A DNA stretch of 42,757 nucleotides, taken from positions 1-42,757 of the forward strand of contig CAIMIV010000040.1 of NCBI GenBank assembly GCA_903841185.1, given 5' to 3'. Origin of the DNA: an uncultured bacterium. GTDB lineage: Bacteria; Patescibacteriota; Minisyncoccia; Moranbacterales; UBA2206. The translations under genes and the position numbers were made by a program. The notes under the pieces were generated by a model, which worked only from the letters and a program-made list of their open reading frames with translations, did not search any database and was not told where the DNA came from. The first letter of the stretch is position 1. The number at the start of each line of letters is the position of its first letter. Shown one piece after another: positions 29,457-38,648 of the stretch.

Positions 29457-32015
29457 ATGAATAAAATGAAGCGTACATTGCATTTCATTATGGTAGCACT
29501 TGTTATTTATGGGGGCTGGGCAAATAGCGCTTTAGCCGTAGGAGATCCGGTTTCTGATGGTAATTATGATGGGTGCACTATTACAAGTACTTGGCATTGT
29601 TCCGAGACTAATATTAGCGCGAATCCACAGGAAAAAGATTGTTCAGCGACTTTTTATCAAACAGCAGGTGACAACAATGATTTGAGCGATTATGTTAGAA
29701 ATGGCGGTTCTACATTTAGTGAACGATGCGCTATTGGATGTCCCAATCCAGTTGCTTGTGGGAAGTGTGAATGTCGGTGTGATGGATCAACCTTGAAATG
29801 CGCGGATCGTTGGATTGACAATGGTTATGCAGTAGCTCGAGTTTGCGACTCTTCATCTTTTCCAAATAGTGGTTTATGCGCAAACGCAGCTTGCGGAGCG
29901 CGTAACGGACATGTCTACGCATATACGGATAAAAACTGGGATGATGTTACCTATCCACCGTGTGCAAAAGGGAGTGAACTGATTGCGGCTGATGCAGGAA
30001 CTTGGACTTTTCTTGCGCCTGGCACAACAAAAACTTGGCAATGTATGTCAAAAACAAATGAAAAAAATACTGTGAGTTGTAGTGCTAGCAGGGAAGCTGC
30101 TCCAATAATTCCATCCTGTACGATTGATTTCAGTCCCAAATCTGGAACAGCTCCGATTGATTATCCATTAACTGTTGGAATGTCCAAAGATGCAGATAAC
30201 CAGGCATATTGTCAATGCACGGGATCACTTGTCCCCAAGGACTCAAAAGGTCAATATTTATCAGCAACAACATATTCACAGCACACGGATGTGGCTGGCG
30301 ACAAATCATGCACATGCACCGTGCAAAGCTCCACGGGAAACACGGCGACATGCACTGATAGCGTTAATTTTGCAGCTGCATGTGTCTCGGATACTTGTGC
30401 TGCCAATACTTGTACCGGACAAACATGTTGGAATGGTTGTGCTACAGTCAATGGCACAAAGAACTGTCCATCAGCTCCCACCTGCAACCTCTATTTCGAA
30501 CCTGGCAACCTCACCGCCGCCGGAGATGCAAAACTAACCGTGAAAACAACAAATGCGACTAGTAATTCCATTTTCTGCACCGGTCCAGGCACCTCCGGCA
30601 AAACAATCAGTCTTGATGATGGCACATACTCGCAACATTTTGATATCAGTCAAACTGGTACAAAAAATTGCGATATGACTGTCTCGGGGCCGGGTGGTAG
30701 CAGCATTTGTAATGGTTGGATTAGTGTAGCTGCACCACCAGGGGGAGGCGCCACTTGCGGACCGAATGCAAAAAATTATGCATCCACAGATACCACTTGG
30801 CCAACGATAGTGGCGGGAAGTTTTTGCGCTACGGGGGATGGGGTGGGTACTGCCGGTCAACCGACTTTTCCGAGTGCGAACAACTCAGTGAGCTGGACTT
30901 GCTTGGGCTCAAGCGGCGGAGCAAATACAACCTGTACGGCTATGCGAGCGGCTGTTGGATGCACCGCTGATTGCTCTTGTGCTGCCAATACTTGTTCAGG
31001 AGAAACTTGCGGTGATGGATGTGGCGGATTTTGCAACGGGGCGAGAGGCTGCAGTAAGACCGGCTGCGGATCGGCTAATGGGCAAACATTTGATCGCGAA
31101 GTGACGTATGATGATGCTTTGTGTAGCCGTCCGGAATATGCGTCACACTTAACACCGGATTGGGAAACATCATGGTATTATGATACTCCTCCAAATGGTC
31201 ATGGCTGGCATTGGTATTGTATGGCCAATGGTAGCGATTGGTCAGGATGTACGGCGCGTTCTAGTATAATAAATGACTTTTTTCCAGTTTGTGGTGAGGA
31301 TGTAGGAACATGTAAGAAAGGAACCCCAATCCCAGCCACTGTGTATTATTGTGATCCGGCTGATTATGCCACAATGAAAAGCGACCTTGATAGGGAATTT
31401 GCAGCGTATAATCAAAAAAATGCCGATGAATGTTATGAAAAAATGATTGATACATATGGGGATAGTAGTTGTTATCGTTGGTGGGGCTATGGAGGATCTT
31501 CAACTTATATTTGTGAACCGAAATATATTTATGATAATTGTGTTAGCCAAGGCGGAACAACTGATAAACAACGTCCAAAAAGTATCTACGAGAGACTTGA
31601 AGCTAAGTATGGATCTTGGGATGCTTGTGGTTTTTTGAGTAGTACTACTCCGAGCGTGCCATTCAGTGATTGGAGGTGTGTAAATAAATGGGGTCAATAT
31701 AGTAATAGGTGTACGATAGCTGCTGCTGAGGTTAATTGTGGAAGTGCAGCTGACACCCCAACACCATCAAAACCGTTATATAATTTATGTTCCAGTGGTT
31801 CTGAAGTTTGGACAGATCCAAATGCAACAAGTGGTAAATATGAATGGACTTGTGGCACTAAGTCTTGCTCTGCAACCAAACAGACTTGCACTTGCATTGC
31901 TGATCCAAAAACTACCTGTATAGGATCTATGTATAATAATACTTGCTCGCAGAAGGTGTGTCCTGGCACCAAAGACTGTCGCGACTTGAATTGGCGCGAG
32001 GTGGCACCGAATTAG
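29457..32015 (+). CDS. Secreted cysteine-rich modular surface protein
   Basis: The 852-residue precursor has a signal peptide (basic start, hydrophobic about 9-21, ANSALAV cleavage-like site near 23-28). It contains 68 cysteines (8 percent), almost all after the signal, which implies many disulfides outside the cell. Repeating units are visible: modules of the type CGxxNG...CxxG...WxC...CSAxR at about residues 145-212 and 430-496, Ig-like segments starting SCTIDFSPKSGTAP and TCNLYFEPGNL, and two copies of CAANTC(T/S)G(Q/E)TCxxGC. A C-terminal region with KNADECYEKMIDTYGDSSCYRWW is unique. It has no C-terminal anchor, so it may be released or bound to the surface through its partner at 29022. 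Likely role: host or cell attachment (inference). Confidence 0.82.
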   Translation: MNKMKRTLHFIMVALVIYGGWANSALAVGDPVSDGNYDGCTITSTWHCSETNISANPQEKDCSATFYQTAGDNNDLSDYVRNGGSTFSERCAIGCPNPVACGKCECRCDGSTLKCADRWIDNGYAVARVCDSSSFPNSGLCANAACGARNGHVYAYTDKNWDDVTYPPCAKGSELIAADAGTWTFLAPGTTKTWQCMSKTNEKNTVSCSASREAAPIIPSCTIDFSPKSGTAPIDYPLTVGMSKDADNQAYCQCTGSLVPKDSKGQYLSATTYSQHTDVAGDKSCTCTVQSSTGNTATCTDSVNFAAACVSDTCAANTCTGQTCWNGCATVNGTKNCPSAPTCNLYFEPGNLTAAGDAKLTVKTTNATSNSIFCTGPGTSGKTISLDDGTYSQHFDISQTGTKNCDMTVSGPGGSSICNGWISVAAPPGGGATCGPNAKNYASTDTTWPTIVAGSFCATGDGVGTAGQPTFPSANNSVSWTCLGSSGGANTTCTAMRAAVGCTADCSCAANTCSGETCGDGCGGFCNGARGCSKTGCGSANGQTFDREVTYDDALCSRPEYASHLTPDWETSWYYDTPPNGHGWHWYCMANGSDWSGCTARSSIINDFFPVCGEDVGTCKKGTPIPATVYYCDPADYATMKSDLDREFAAYNQKNADECYEKMIDTYGDSSCYRWWGYGGSSTYICEPKYIYDNCVSQGGTTDKQRPKSIYERLEAKYGSWDACGFLSSTTPSVPFSDWRCVNKWGQYSNRCTIAAAEVNCGSAADTPTPSKPLYNLCSSGSEVWTDPNATSGKYEWTCGTKSCSATKQTCTCIADPKTTCIGSMYNNTCSQKVCPGTKDCRDLNWREVAPN

Positions 32016-32036
32016 AAAAGATCTTTAGCTTAAATA

Positions 32037-32075
32037 ATCAAAAAGAATATCCGCCACTGCGGATATTCTTTTGAT
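32037..32075. terminator. Bidirectional terminator
   Basis: A long stem (32037-32054/32059-32075) with loop CACT lies between the convergent surface-protein and dnaE genes. A and T tracts lie on either side. Its top is TCCGC/GCGGA, like the cores of the filler palindromes. Confidence 0.88.
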
Positions 32076-32107
32076 TTTAGTAAGGTCTTTTAAATGTCAA
32101 AAACATT

Positions 32108-35100
32108 TTAAATAATTTCTAGTGTCGCCGCGGGAAGGATGATTTGCAGATTGTTGCTTAAATTTTCAGTCAGGGCAATGCAGTAGGGTGTTTCCAGGCG
32201 AGAATTATTGATAGACAAATAGACCTTGGCAGTGCCCGCTTCACAGCGATCAAAATATTGGGAAAGTTTCTTGAGCGCCTCTTGATTAGCGGAGCTAGGT
32301 AAAGTGATGATAATTTTTTTGGCTGCGCCGTCTTTTCCGGCGATGGCTGCTTCGGCGGCCGGGTCTTTTTTAGAGACAATGGTATTGCCGTTTGCTTTTT
32401 GGGTGGCGAGGACTCGACGGAAACTTTCAATTTCCTGAGGATTGATGGCTTTCACCGATTCACACATGATTTTGAAAGTGCCGTCTTTATCAGAAATCTT
32501 GCCGTTCACCAGTACCACCTTGTCTTCCTCCCAAATCGCACCCGTAACGTCCAGGATTTTGGGGAAAACGAGGATTTCCATCCCGCCTTCCATGTCTTCG
32601 ATCGTGACAAAGAGCATGGTTTTTTGAGTTTTCAAATAGATTTTATGAATTTTGGAAATTACGCCGCCAACATTGATAACTTTTCCGACGTGACTGGCAT
32701 TGATGTCTTTAATGGCCACCCCCATATGGGCGAAATAGTCTTTATATTCTCGGGCGGGATGATCGCTGATGTATAGTCCCATCAGCTCCTTTTCCCAACT
32801 GAGGCGTTGTTTTTTGGTAGCCGGCTCACATTCCACCAGAGAAATTTCCGGCATGGCAATTTCGGAAGCGCCAAATAAACTGAACTGTTGAGAGTTTTGA
32901 TTCTTTTGAAATGTTTTGGAGTGGGCAATAATATTTTCTACTGAAGCAATGATTTGATTGCGCTCTCCCAAGCCTTCCAGGGCGCCTACTTTGGCCAGTG
33001 CATCAATGGATTTTTTATTAAGATCTTTGGTTTGCACTCTTTCTACTAAATCCGTAATGCTCTTGAATACCCCATTTTTTCTGCGTTCCTCGGCAATTTC
33101 ATGAGCAACATTATGACCCACGTTTTTGATGGCATTCAGTCCAAAACGGATGCGTTCTTTTTTGGTTTTTTCATCCACGATCACGGCAAATTCTTCAAAA
33201 CTTTCATTGATGTGCGGAGCCATCACTTCAATGCCCATATCGCGACATTCAGAAACCTCAATAGCAATGCGGTCGATATTGTCTTGATCGGAGGTGAGAA
33301 GAGAGGCCATAAAAGCCGCCGGAAAATGAGCTTTCAGGTAAGCGGTTTGGTAGCCGATGAGTCCATAGCAAGCGGCATGGCTGCGATTGAAGCCATAGCC
33401 GGCAAAGGGTTCAATATATTCAAAAACTTTCGCTCCAATCTTGCTGCCTACGCCTTGCGTCTCACAACCTTCAATAAATTTTATTTTCTGCTCTTGAATG
33501 AGGGCAAAGATTTTTTTCCCCATGGCTTTGCGCAAGACATCCGCTTCGCCCAGAGAAAACCCCGCCAGGTCGCGGGCAATTTGCATGACTTGTTCCTGAT
33601 AGACGGCTACACCGTAGGTTTTTTTCAGGATCGGTTCCAAAAGAGGATGCAGATAGGACATTTTTTTATGTCCATGTTTGCGAGCAATGAAATCCGGAAT
33701 CCAATCCATCGGCCCTGGACGATAGAGCGCCACCATGGCAATGATATCTTCCAATTCAGTGGGTTTTAACAGTTTCAAATATCTTTTCATGCCGGAACTT
33801 TCCAATTGGAAAACACCGGTAGTTTCGGCTCGCTGCAGGAGTTCATAAGCCTTGATATCATCCAGCGGAATGGTGTCGATATCAATTTCCAGTCCTTCCA
33901 TTTCCTTGACGATGCGCAAAGTATTTTGGATAATGGTCAGATTTTTTAGCCCCAAAAAGTCCATCTTGAGCAAGCCAATTTTTTCTACAAAACTGGATTT
34001 AGTGGAAGAAGAATATTGGGTCACAGTCCCGCCATTTTCTCCACCACGAATAATGTTTTGCAAAGGAGTATATTCCGTCACGGGATCTTTAGTGATCACC
34101 ACACCACAAGCGTGCATGGAAGCGTGGCGCACCACTCCCTCCAGACGTTTGGCGCTATCAATCAGTTTTTTGGCACTAGGATCCATTCCATAAAAATCTT
34201 TGAATTCCTTGGATTCTTCCAAAGCTTCGGCGATGGTAGAGAATTGGGGAATAAGTTTGGCTGTCTGGTCACAAAAAGCATAAGGGATGCCCAGGGCTCT
34301 GCCGGCATCGCGAATGGCTGCGCGAGCGGCCATAGTTCCGAAGGTGATAATTTGCGCCACGTGATCATTGCCATATTTTCTTCGAACATATTGCAAGACA
34401 TCATCTCTTCTATTGTCAGCAAAGTCCATGTCCACATCCGGCATGGAAACCCGTTCGGGATTCAAAAATCTTTCAAAAAGCAAATCATATTTGATTGGGT
34501 CAATATTAGTGATGCCGGTCAAATAGGAAACAAAACTGCCCGCGGCACTTCCTCTGCCGGGACCAACTACGATGCCTTGTTCTCGCGCCCAGTTAACAAA
34601 ATCTTGCACGATGAGAAAGTAGGAAGCGTAGCCGGTTTTTTCAATAACCCCCATTTCGTAATCCATTCTTTGCCGGTGAACAGCTGTGATATCGGTGCCG
34701 AATCTTTTCACCAGGCCGTCTTCACATAGTTTTTCCAGATAGGTTTGGGCAGTATAACCCGCGGGAAAATCAAAATGGGGGAGCTGGGTTTCGCCGAGCT
34801 TGATTTCCAGGTTGCATTTTTCCACCACTTCTTGCGTGTTGGCCAGGGCCTCAGGGATATAGGAAAAATGCGCAGCCATTTCTTCCGGACTTTTGAGATA
34901 TAGTTCGAAATCCATGAGATTCATGCGGTCTTTTTCGTCCACTTTGCGATTGGTTTGAATGCATAACAAGATGTCCTGGATTTCATTGTCTTCTTGGCGG
35001 ACATAATGAATATCATTAGTAGCCACGAGCTTGATGTCCAGTTTTTTGGAAAGGGAAATCAGTCCTTGATTGGCAATTTCTTGATTGGGATATTTGGGGT

Positions 35101-35632
35101 GGCATTGAATTTCGAAATAGAAATCGCCTTTGCCAAAAATATCCTGGTATTCCAAGGCTAACTCTTCCGCGCGTTGCATGTCGCCCGCAATGACATGCGC
35201 AGGCACTTCACCCTGTGCACAAGCAGACAGTCCAATGAGTCCTTCTGAATATTTACGTAGAGTTTGACGATCAATGCGAGGTTTATAATAAAAACCCTCT
35301 AAATGAGCGATGGTAATAAGACGCATCAAGTTCTTGTAGCCCGTCTCATTTTTAGCGAGTAATATCAAATGGTATCTTTTTTTATCTTCGGCAGTGGGAT
35401 TCTTGCTGTGCAAATCGTTAGCGGTCACATACATCTCGCAACCGATAATCGGTTTGATGCCGCGCTCTTTGGCTTTGATGTAGAATTCAATGGCGCCATA
35501 GAGCACGCCGTGATCCGTGATGGCCAACGAATCCATGCCCAATTCTTTGGCACGGTCAAGAATAGCGTCGACTTTGGCCAAGCCATCGAGCAAGGAATAA
35601 TGCGTGTGGACGTGGAGGTGGGTGAACTTCAT
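32108..35632 (-). CDS. dnaE: DNA polymerase III alpha subunit
   Basis: The 1174-residue replicative polymerase has the normal DnaE layout. The N-terminal PHP domain starts HLHVHTHYSLLDG with ITDHG soon after. The polymerase palm carries PDVDMDF at about residues 398-404 (two catalytic Asp) and KMDFLGLKNL with the third. GPGRGSAAGS and HACGVVI are typical of the family. The tandem helix-hairpin-helix and beta-binding region and an OB domain (VGGVISKIHKIYLKTQKTMLFVTIEDMEGG) lie at the C-terminus. It is a DnaE1-type enzyme rather than PolC, since no exonuclease insert is present. It stands alone on the minus strand with AT-rich filler upstream and a shared terminator downstream. holB is at 16977. 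Confidence 0.97.
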   Translation of the reverse strand: MKFTHLHVHTHYSLLDGLAKVDAILDRAKELGMDSLAITDHGVLYGAIEFYIKAKERGIKPIIGCEMYVTANDLHSKNPTAEDKKRYHLILLAKNETGYKNLMRLITIAHLEGFYYKPRIDRQTLRKYSEGLIGLSACAQGEVPAHVIAGDMQRAEELALEYQDIFGKGDFYFEIQCHPKYPNQEIANQGLISLSKKLDIKLVATNDIHYVRQEDNEIQDILLCIQTNRKVDEKDRMNLMDFELYLKSPEEMAAHFSYIPEALANTQEVVEKCNLEIKLGETQLPHFDFPAGYTAQTYLEKLCEDGLVKRFGTDITAVHRQRMDYEMGVIEKTGYASYFLIVQDFVNWAREQGIVVGPGRGSAAGSFVSYLTGITNIDPIKYDLLFERFLNPERVSMPDVDMDFADNRRDDVLQYVRRKYGNDHVAQIITFGTMAARAAIRDAGRALGIPYAFCDQTAKLIPQFSTIAEALEESKEFKDFYGMDPSAKKLIDSAKRLEGVVRHASMHACGVVITKDPVTEYTPLQNIIRGGENGGTVTQYSSSTKSSFVEKIGLLKMDFLGLKNLTIIQNTLRIVKEMEGLEIDIDTIPLDDIKAYELLQRAETTGVFQLESSGMKRYLKLLKPTELEDIIAMVALYRPGPMDWIPDFIARKHGHKKMSYLHPLLEPILKKTYGVAVYQEQVMQIARDLAGFSLGEADVLRKAMGKKIFALIQEQKIKFIEGCETQGVGSKIGAKVFEYIEPFAGYGFNRSHAACYGLIGYQTAYLKAHFPAAFMASLLTSDQDNIDRIAIEVSECRDMGIEVMAPHINESFEEFAVIVDEKTKKERIRFGLNAIKNVGHNVAHEIAEERRKNGVFKSITDLVERVQTKDLNKKSIDALAKVGALEGLGERNQIIASVENIIAHSKTFQKNQNSQQFSLFGASEIAMPEISLVECEPATKKQRLSWEKELMGLYISDHPAREYKDYFAHMGVAIKDINASHVGKVINVGGVISKIHKIYLKTQKTMLFVTIEDMEGGMEILVFPKILDVTGAIWEEDKVVLVNGKISDKDGTFKIMCESVKAINPQEIESFRRVLATQKANGNTIVSKKDPAAEAAIAGKDGAAKKIIITLPSSANQEALKKLSQYFDRCEAGTAKVYLSINNSRLETPYCIALTENLSNNLQIILPAATLEII

Positions 35633-35640
35633 AATAGAAT

Positions 35641-35765
35641 TTTGTAATTTTTAATTTTCTAAATAATTTTCTAATTTCTAATGTTTAAAAATTGAGAAGT
35701 TAGAATTATTGCCTGCTGGTAGGCAAAGTATTTAAAAATTAAAAAATTGGTAATTAAAAATTTGA
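35641..35765. repeat. AT-rich palindromic filler upstream of dnaE
   Basis: AT-rich arms (TAATTTTTAATT near 35645 against AATTAAAAATT near 35752) surround a GC-rich core TGCCT-GCTGGT-AGGCA (35710-35725). It has the same architecture as the elements at 14450-14547 and 15114-15227. Confidence 0.65.
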
Positions 35766-36166
35766 GAAAAATAAAAAAAGCCACAAAACTTAAAGTAAAT
35801 GGCTGACAAATTTAATGCAAGTAATCTGATTCATATGATTTGTTCTTCCTTCATAGCCCGGATTGCTCACTGGGTTTTGCAAGGGAGATAATTTAATTTA
35901 GACTTGTTGCTTAATAAGTTGCGTAACGAAAGTTTCAGATTTTGAGGCATAATTTTTCAAACAATTTTTGCGGTTTAGCCGTAGCTAAGCCAAGAAAATT
36001 TTTGGGAAATTTGACCAAAATATGGAAATTGCAGTAGTGAATTATTATGCAACAGGTCTAACACTTAGTATAGCATATCCCGGGAAAAATAAAAGCCACC
36101 CCTAAAAAGGGCTTTTGCGCTTAAATAGGTTTATTTTTCAAAATAGTTAAACATACAAAGCAGATG
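35766..36166. other. Intergenic region between divergent dnaE and rnhB
   Basis: No credible gene. Between about 35910 and 36052 a large imperfect inverted repeat (GTTGCGTAA ... TTATTATGCAAC) encloses GGTTTAGC-CGTA-GCTAAGCC, and its AATAAGTTGCGT start resembles 13270. A terminator-like hairpin AAAAGCC/GGGCTTTT lies at 36091-36117. Confidence 0.5.
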
Positions 36167-36175
36167 TGGTATAAT
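36167..36175 (+). promoter_or_regulatory. Extended -10 promoter of rnhB
   Basis: TGG-TATAAT (36167-36175), preceded by TTAAAC at 36147 as a weak -35. TGTGGTATA is the same context as at 22536. Because the box overlaps the first in-frame ATG (36174), translation must begin at the ATG at 36195. Confidence 0.7.
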
Positions 36176-36194
36176 GGAGAAAAGCATAAAACAT

Positions 36195-36893
36195 ATGAAA
36201 AAATCAACTTTTGAGTGGGAGCAGGAATTGCTGGATAAACAGGAGTTCAGTTTTGTCATTGGCATCGACGAGGCGGGACGCGGACCGTTAGCTGGTCCGG
36301 TGGTGGCCAGCGCGGCGATTGTGAAACATCGGGACTGGCAGAAGATGGATGATAAGACTTGGGATTTGGTGCGGGATTCTAAGAAGCTTTCGCCCAAACA
36401 ACGGGAGAAAGTTTTTGCTTTTATCGCGGAAAATTTTTATGTCGGCATTGGCATTTGTGATCACCGAACCATTGATGACGTGAATATCCTGGAAGCTACT
36501 TTTTTGGCGATGAAAAAAGCCTTGTCGGATTTGTATTCAAAAATCAATCGAGATTTATCTGCGCAGGAGCAGAACGGAGTGCGCAGAATTCAGGATAGTA
36601 AATATGTCGTTCTGGTGGATGGCAACAAGCAGATTCCTAATCTTTCACTCTATCAGAAGGCAGTGGTGGGTGGTGACGGAATCGTGAAGTCCATTTCGGC
36701 GGCTTCGATTATGGCGAAAGTCACCCGAGACCGGCTGATGTTGGAGGCGCACGCCAAATATCCCCAGTATGGCTTTGATAAGCACAAAGGCTATGGCACG
36801 AAAGTGCATATGGAGGCTTTGCACCGCATTGGCCCGTGTGAAATTCATCGCCAAACCTTTGAACCTATGCCTACCCTTGCCAAAAAGAGATAA
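36195..36893 (+). CDS. rnhB: Ribonuclease HII
   Basis: A 232-residue enzyme that cleaves the RNA strand at RNA-DNA junctions, removing misincorporated ribonucleotides and primer remnants. GIDEAGRGPLAGPVVASA holds the catalytic Asp-Glu pair. VRDSKKLSPKQRE, LVDGN (third acidic residue), GGDGIVKSISAASIMAKVTRDR and the KHKGYGTKVHMEAL substrate loop complete the family pattern. An insertion of about 15 residues (INRDLSAQEQNGVRRIQ) before the LVDGN strand lengthens it relative to E. coli. The start is set by the promoter overlap at 36167-36175. rpmF, nusB and rnc follow on the same strand. Confidence 0.96.
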   Translation: MKKSTFEWEQELLDKQEFSFVIGIDEAGRGPLAGPVVASAAIVKHRDWQKMDDKTWDLVRDSKKLSPKQREKVFAFIAENFYVGIGICDHRTIDDVNILEATFLAMKKALSDLYSKINRDLSAQEQNGVRRIQDSKYVVLVDGNKQIPNLSLYQKAVVGGDGIVKSISAASIMAKVTRDRLMLEAHAKYPQYGFDKHKGYGTKVHMEALHRIGPCEIHRQTFEPMPTLAKKR

Positions 36894-36936
36894 TGATGCT
36901 AAATTAGTTAGTAGGTAATAAAAAATCTAATTAGAG

Positions 36937-36942
36937 TATAAT
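36937..36942 (+). promoter_or_regulatory. -10 box for rpmF
   Basis: TATAAT ends 9 nt before the rpmF ATG (36952), so the leader would be about 3 nt. No clear -35 is seen. Confidence 0.5.
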
Positions 36943-36951
36943 TGTAAATTT

Positions 36952-37158
36952 ATGTCAACACAAAAGCAGAGACACACCAAAGGTAGACGCGATAGGGCGA
37001 GAGCTGAGCTGAAACTTTCCCCACAAAATCTGGTTACCTGTACTAAATGCGGAGCGCAAATCAAACCTCACGTCACTTGCCCTAAATGCGGGTTCTATAA
37101 AGGCGTGGAGGTGATCGATACCATGAAAAAAGCCAATAAAAAAGTAGCTAACAAATAA
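36952..37158 (+). CDS. rpmF: 50S ribosomal protein L32
   Basis: A 68-residue basic protein. The start has the L32 pattern ([21 protein letters not shown], where most bacteria have a KxRxSxxRRxxRRAH-type segment), followed by a zinc ribbon [23 protein letters not shown]32 binds near the peptidyl-transferase end of the 23S. It precedes nusB by 7 nt, and the -10 box directly upstream suggests an almost leaderless message. Confidence 0.95.
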   Translation: MSTQKQRHTKGRRDRARAELKLSPQNLVTCTKCGAQIKPHVTCPKCGFYKGVEVIDTMKKANKKVANK

Positions 37159-37165
37159 AAAAAAT

Positions 37166-37675
37166 ATGGCTAATCGTCATCTAGCTAGGTCCGTCGCAAT
37201 GCAATCTCTGTATGAATGGGATTTCAAAGGCAAAAAAGATGAAAATCTGGAGGAAATTGTGAAAAAAAATGTGGAAGAATTTGCTCCCGGAATGGAGGAT
37301 GATTCTTTTGTTCATTATCTAGTCAATCAAACGGTGGCTAATCGCATGAAAATCGATCCATTGATTGAAAAATGCGCTCCTGAGTGGCCGTTGGATCAAG
37401 TGACGGTGGTGGATCGGAATATTTTGCGCTTGGGCATCTGCGAGCTGATTTTTGGTGACTATGACGATGTGCCGCCGAAAGTGGCCATCAACGAAGCTAT
37501 TGAATTGGCTAAATCTTTTGGAGGGGAATCTTCCGGACGCTTTGTCAACGGCGTCTTAGGCACCATTTATCGGGAGTTGGGCGAGCCCATGAAAGACGAT
37601 CAATCTAAAAATCACAAAGAAAGCATTGAAGAAGATACTAAAAACATGGAAACAGTAAAAGCCGAGGGGGCTTAA
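37166..37675 (+). CDS. nusB: Transcription antitermination factor NusB
   Basis: A 169-residue all-helical protein: [12 protein letters not shown] at the start, [17 protein letters not shown], and [29 protein letters not shown], the diagnostic C-terminal NusB motif. With NusE/S10 it binds boxA of rRNA leader RNA and supports antitermination. The first 130 residues match the usual length; about 30 extra charged residues follow ([28 protein letters not shown]). It is co-transcribed with rpmF (7-nt gap). Confidence 0.95.
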   Translation: MANRHLARSVAMQSLYEWDFKGKKDENLEEIVKKNVEEFAPGMEDDSFVHYLVNQTVANRMKIDPLIEKCAPEWPLDQVTVVDRNILRLGICELIFGDYDDVPPKVAINEAIELAKSFGGESSGRFVNGVLGTIYRELGEPMKDDQSKNHKESIEEDTKNMETVKAEGA

Positions 37676-37681
37676 TTAGTT

Positions 37682-37716
37682 TTTAAAATTTAAAATTTAA
37701 AATTTAAAATTTAAAA
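37682..37716. repeat. Tandem 7-nt repeat (TTTAAAA x5)
   Basis: Five perfect copies of TTTAAAA directly after nusB. The rest of the gap to rnc (37717-37810) is AT-rich with repeated GAAAATTG/GTGAATT units, filler like that near 35641. Confidence 0.85.
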
Positions 37717-37810
37717 GCAATTTCGAATGATTTAATGTTTAAATTTATTCATTGAAAAATTGAAAATTGTTTGAAAATTGTGAATTGTGAATTGAAAATT
37801 TCCGATTATC

Positions 37811-38500
37811 GTGGTAGAAAAATTAGCGGAAAAGCTCGGCATAAAATTTAATAATATCGATCTTTTGCAACAAGCGGTAACTCACCGTTCTTACTTGAAT
37901 GAGCATAAAGATTATCCCTTGGACCATAATGAACGCCTGGAATTTCTGGGCGACGCGGTTTTGGAATTGGTAGTGACGGAATTTTTGTATGCCAACTATC
38001 CTAATCCGGAAGGGGAGCTGACCAATTGGCGCGCGGCATTGGTGAACGGTGAGATGCTGGCGAAAATTTCTGCTAAGCTAGGCGTGGAAGAATTTTTAAT
38101 GATGAGTCGCGGGGAAGCCAAAGACACCGGCAAAGCTCGAGCCTATCTTTTGGCCAACGCTTTTGAGGCCATCACTGGAGCCATTTATTTGGATCAGAAA
38201 GAATTGGGCTATAACGTAGCTAAGGATTTTATCTTGAAAAACATCGTGGTGGAGTTGCCGGAAATTATCGAAAACAAAACCTATATGGATCCCAAGAGTC
38301 GCTTCCAGGAAGAAGCGCAGGAGCGGGTGAGTTTTACTCCTTCGTATAAAGTAATTGAGGAAAGTGGACCAGACCATGCCAGAAAGTTTGTGGTCGGCGC
38401 CTATCTGGGACAGGAGTTGATTGCTCAAGGTGAAGGCATGTCCAAGCAAGAAGCACAGAGAAATGCCGCCGCTGCCGGATTGGCAGTGAAGGGGTGGTAA
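37811..38500 (+). CDS. rnc: Ribonuclease III
   Basis: A 229-residue double-strand-specific ribonuclease: an N-terminal nuclease domain with NERLEFLGDAVLELVV (the signature, metal-binding Glu and Asp) and NAFEAITGAIYLD (second catalytic Glu/Asp set), then a dsRNA-binding domain from about residue 157 (DPKSRFQEEAQ ... GEGMSKQEAQRNAAAAGL). It should process the pre-23S stem at 1914-1936/5898-5920. The start is GTG at 37811, which fits the family's beginning (VEKLAEKLGIKFNN); no Shine-Dalgarno is seen. A strong terminator follows. Confidence 0.96.
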   Translation: MVEKLAEKLGIKFNNIDLLQQAVTHRSYLNEHKDYPLDHNERLEFLGDAVLELVVTEFLYANYPNPEGELTNWRAALVNGEMLAKISAKLGVEEFLMMSRGEAKDTGKARAYLLANAFEAITGAIYLDQKELGYNVAKDFILKNIVVELPEIIENKTYMDPKSRFQEEAQERVSFTPSYKVIEESGPDHARKFVVGAYLGQELIAQGEGMSKQEAQRNAAAAGLAVKGW

Positions 38501-38521
38501 ACATATAAATGTGACCATGTG

Positions 38522-38547
38522 AAAAAAGCCGTTAGAGGGCTTTTTTT
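38522..38547 (+). terminator. Rho-independent terminator
   Basis: AAAAAAGCC (38522-38530) and GGCTTTTTTT (38538-38547), with a short loop. Confidence 0.88.
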
Positions 38548-38601
38548 GTTTGTTCCCTGTTTATTTTTTGGCTCAAATAAAGCAATGTGCTAAAACTACG
38601 T

Positions 38602-38630
38602 TTGACAAAAGGTTGAAAGTATGCTAGTAT
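38602..38630 (+). promoter_or_regulatory. Predicted promoter of the DHH/MYG1-like gene
   Basis: A perfect TTGACA (38602-38607), 17 nt, TAGTAT (38625-38630) with a TGC extension. The leader is about 12 nt. Confidence 0.75.
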
Positions 38631-38648
38631 CTATAGAAGTCAATATTT

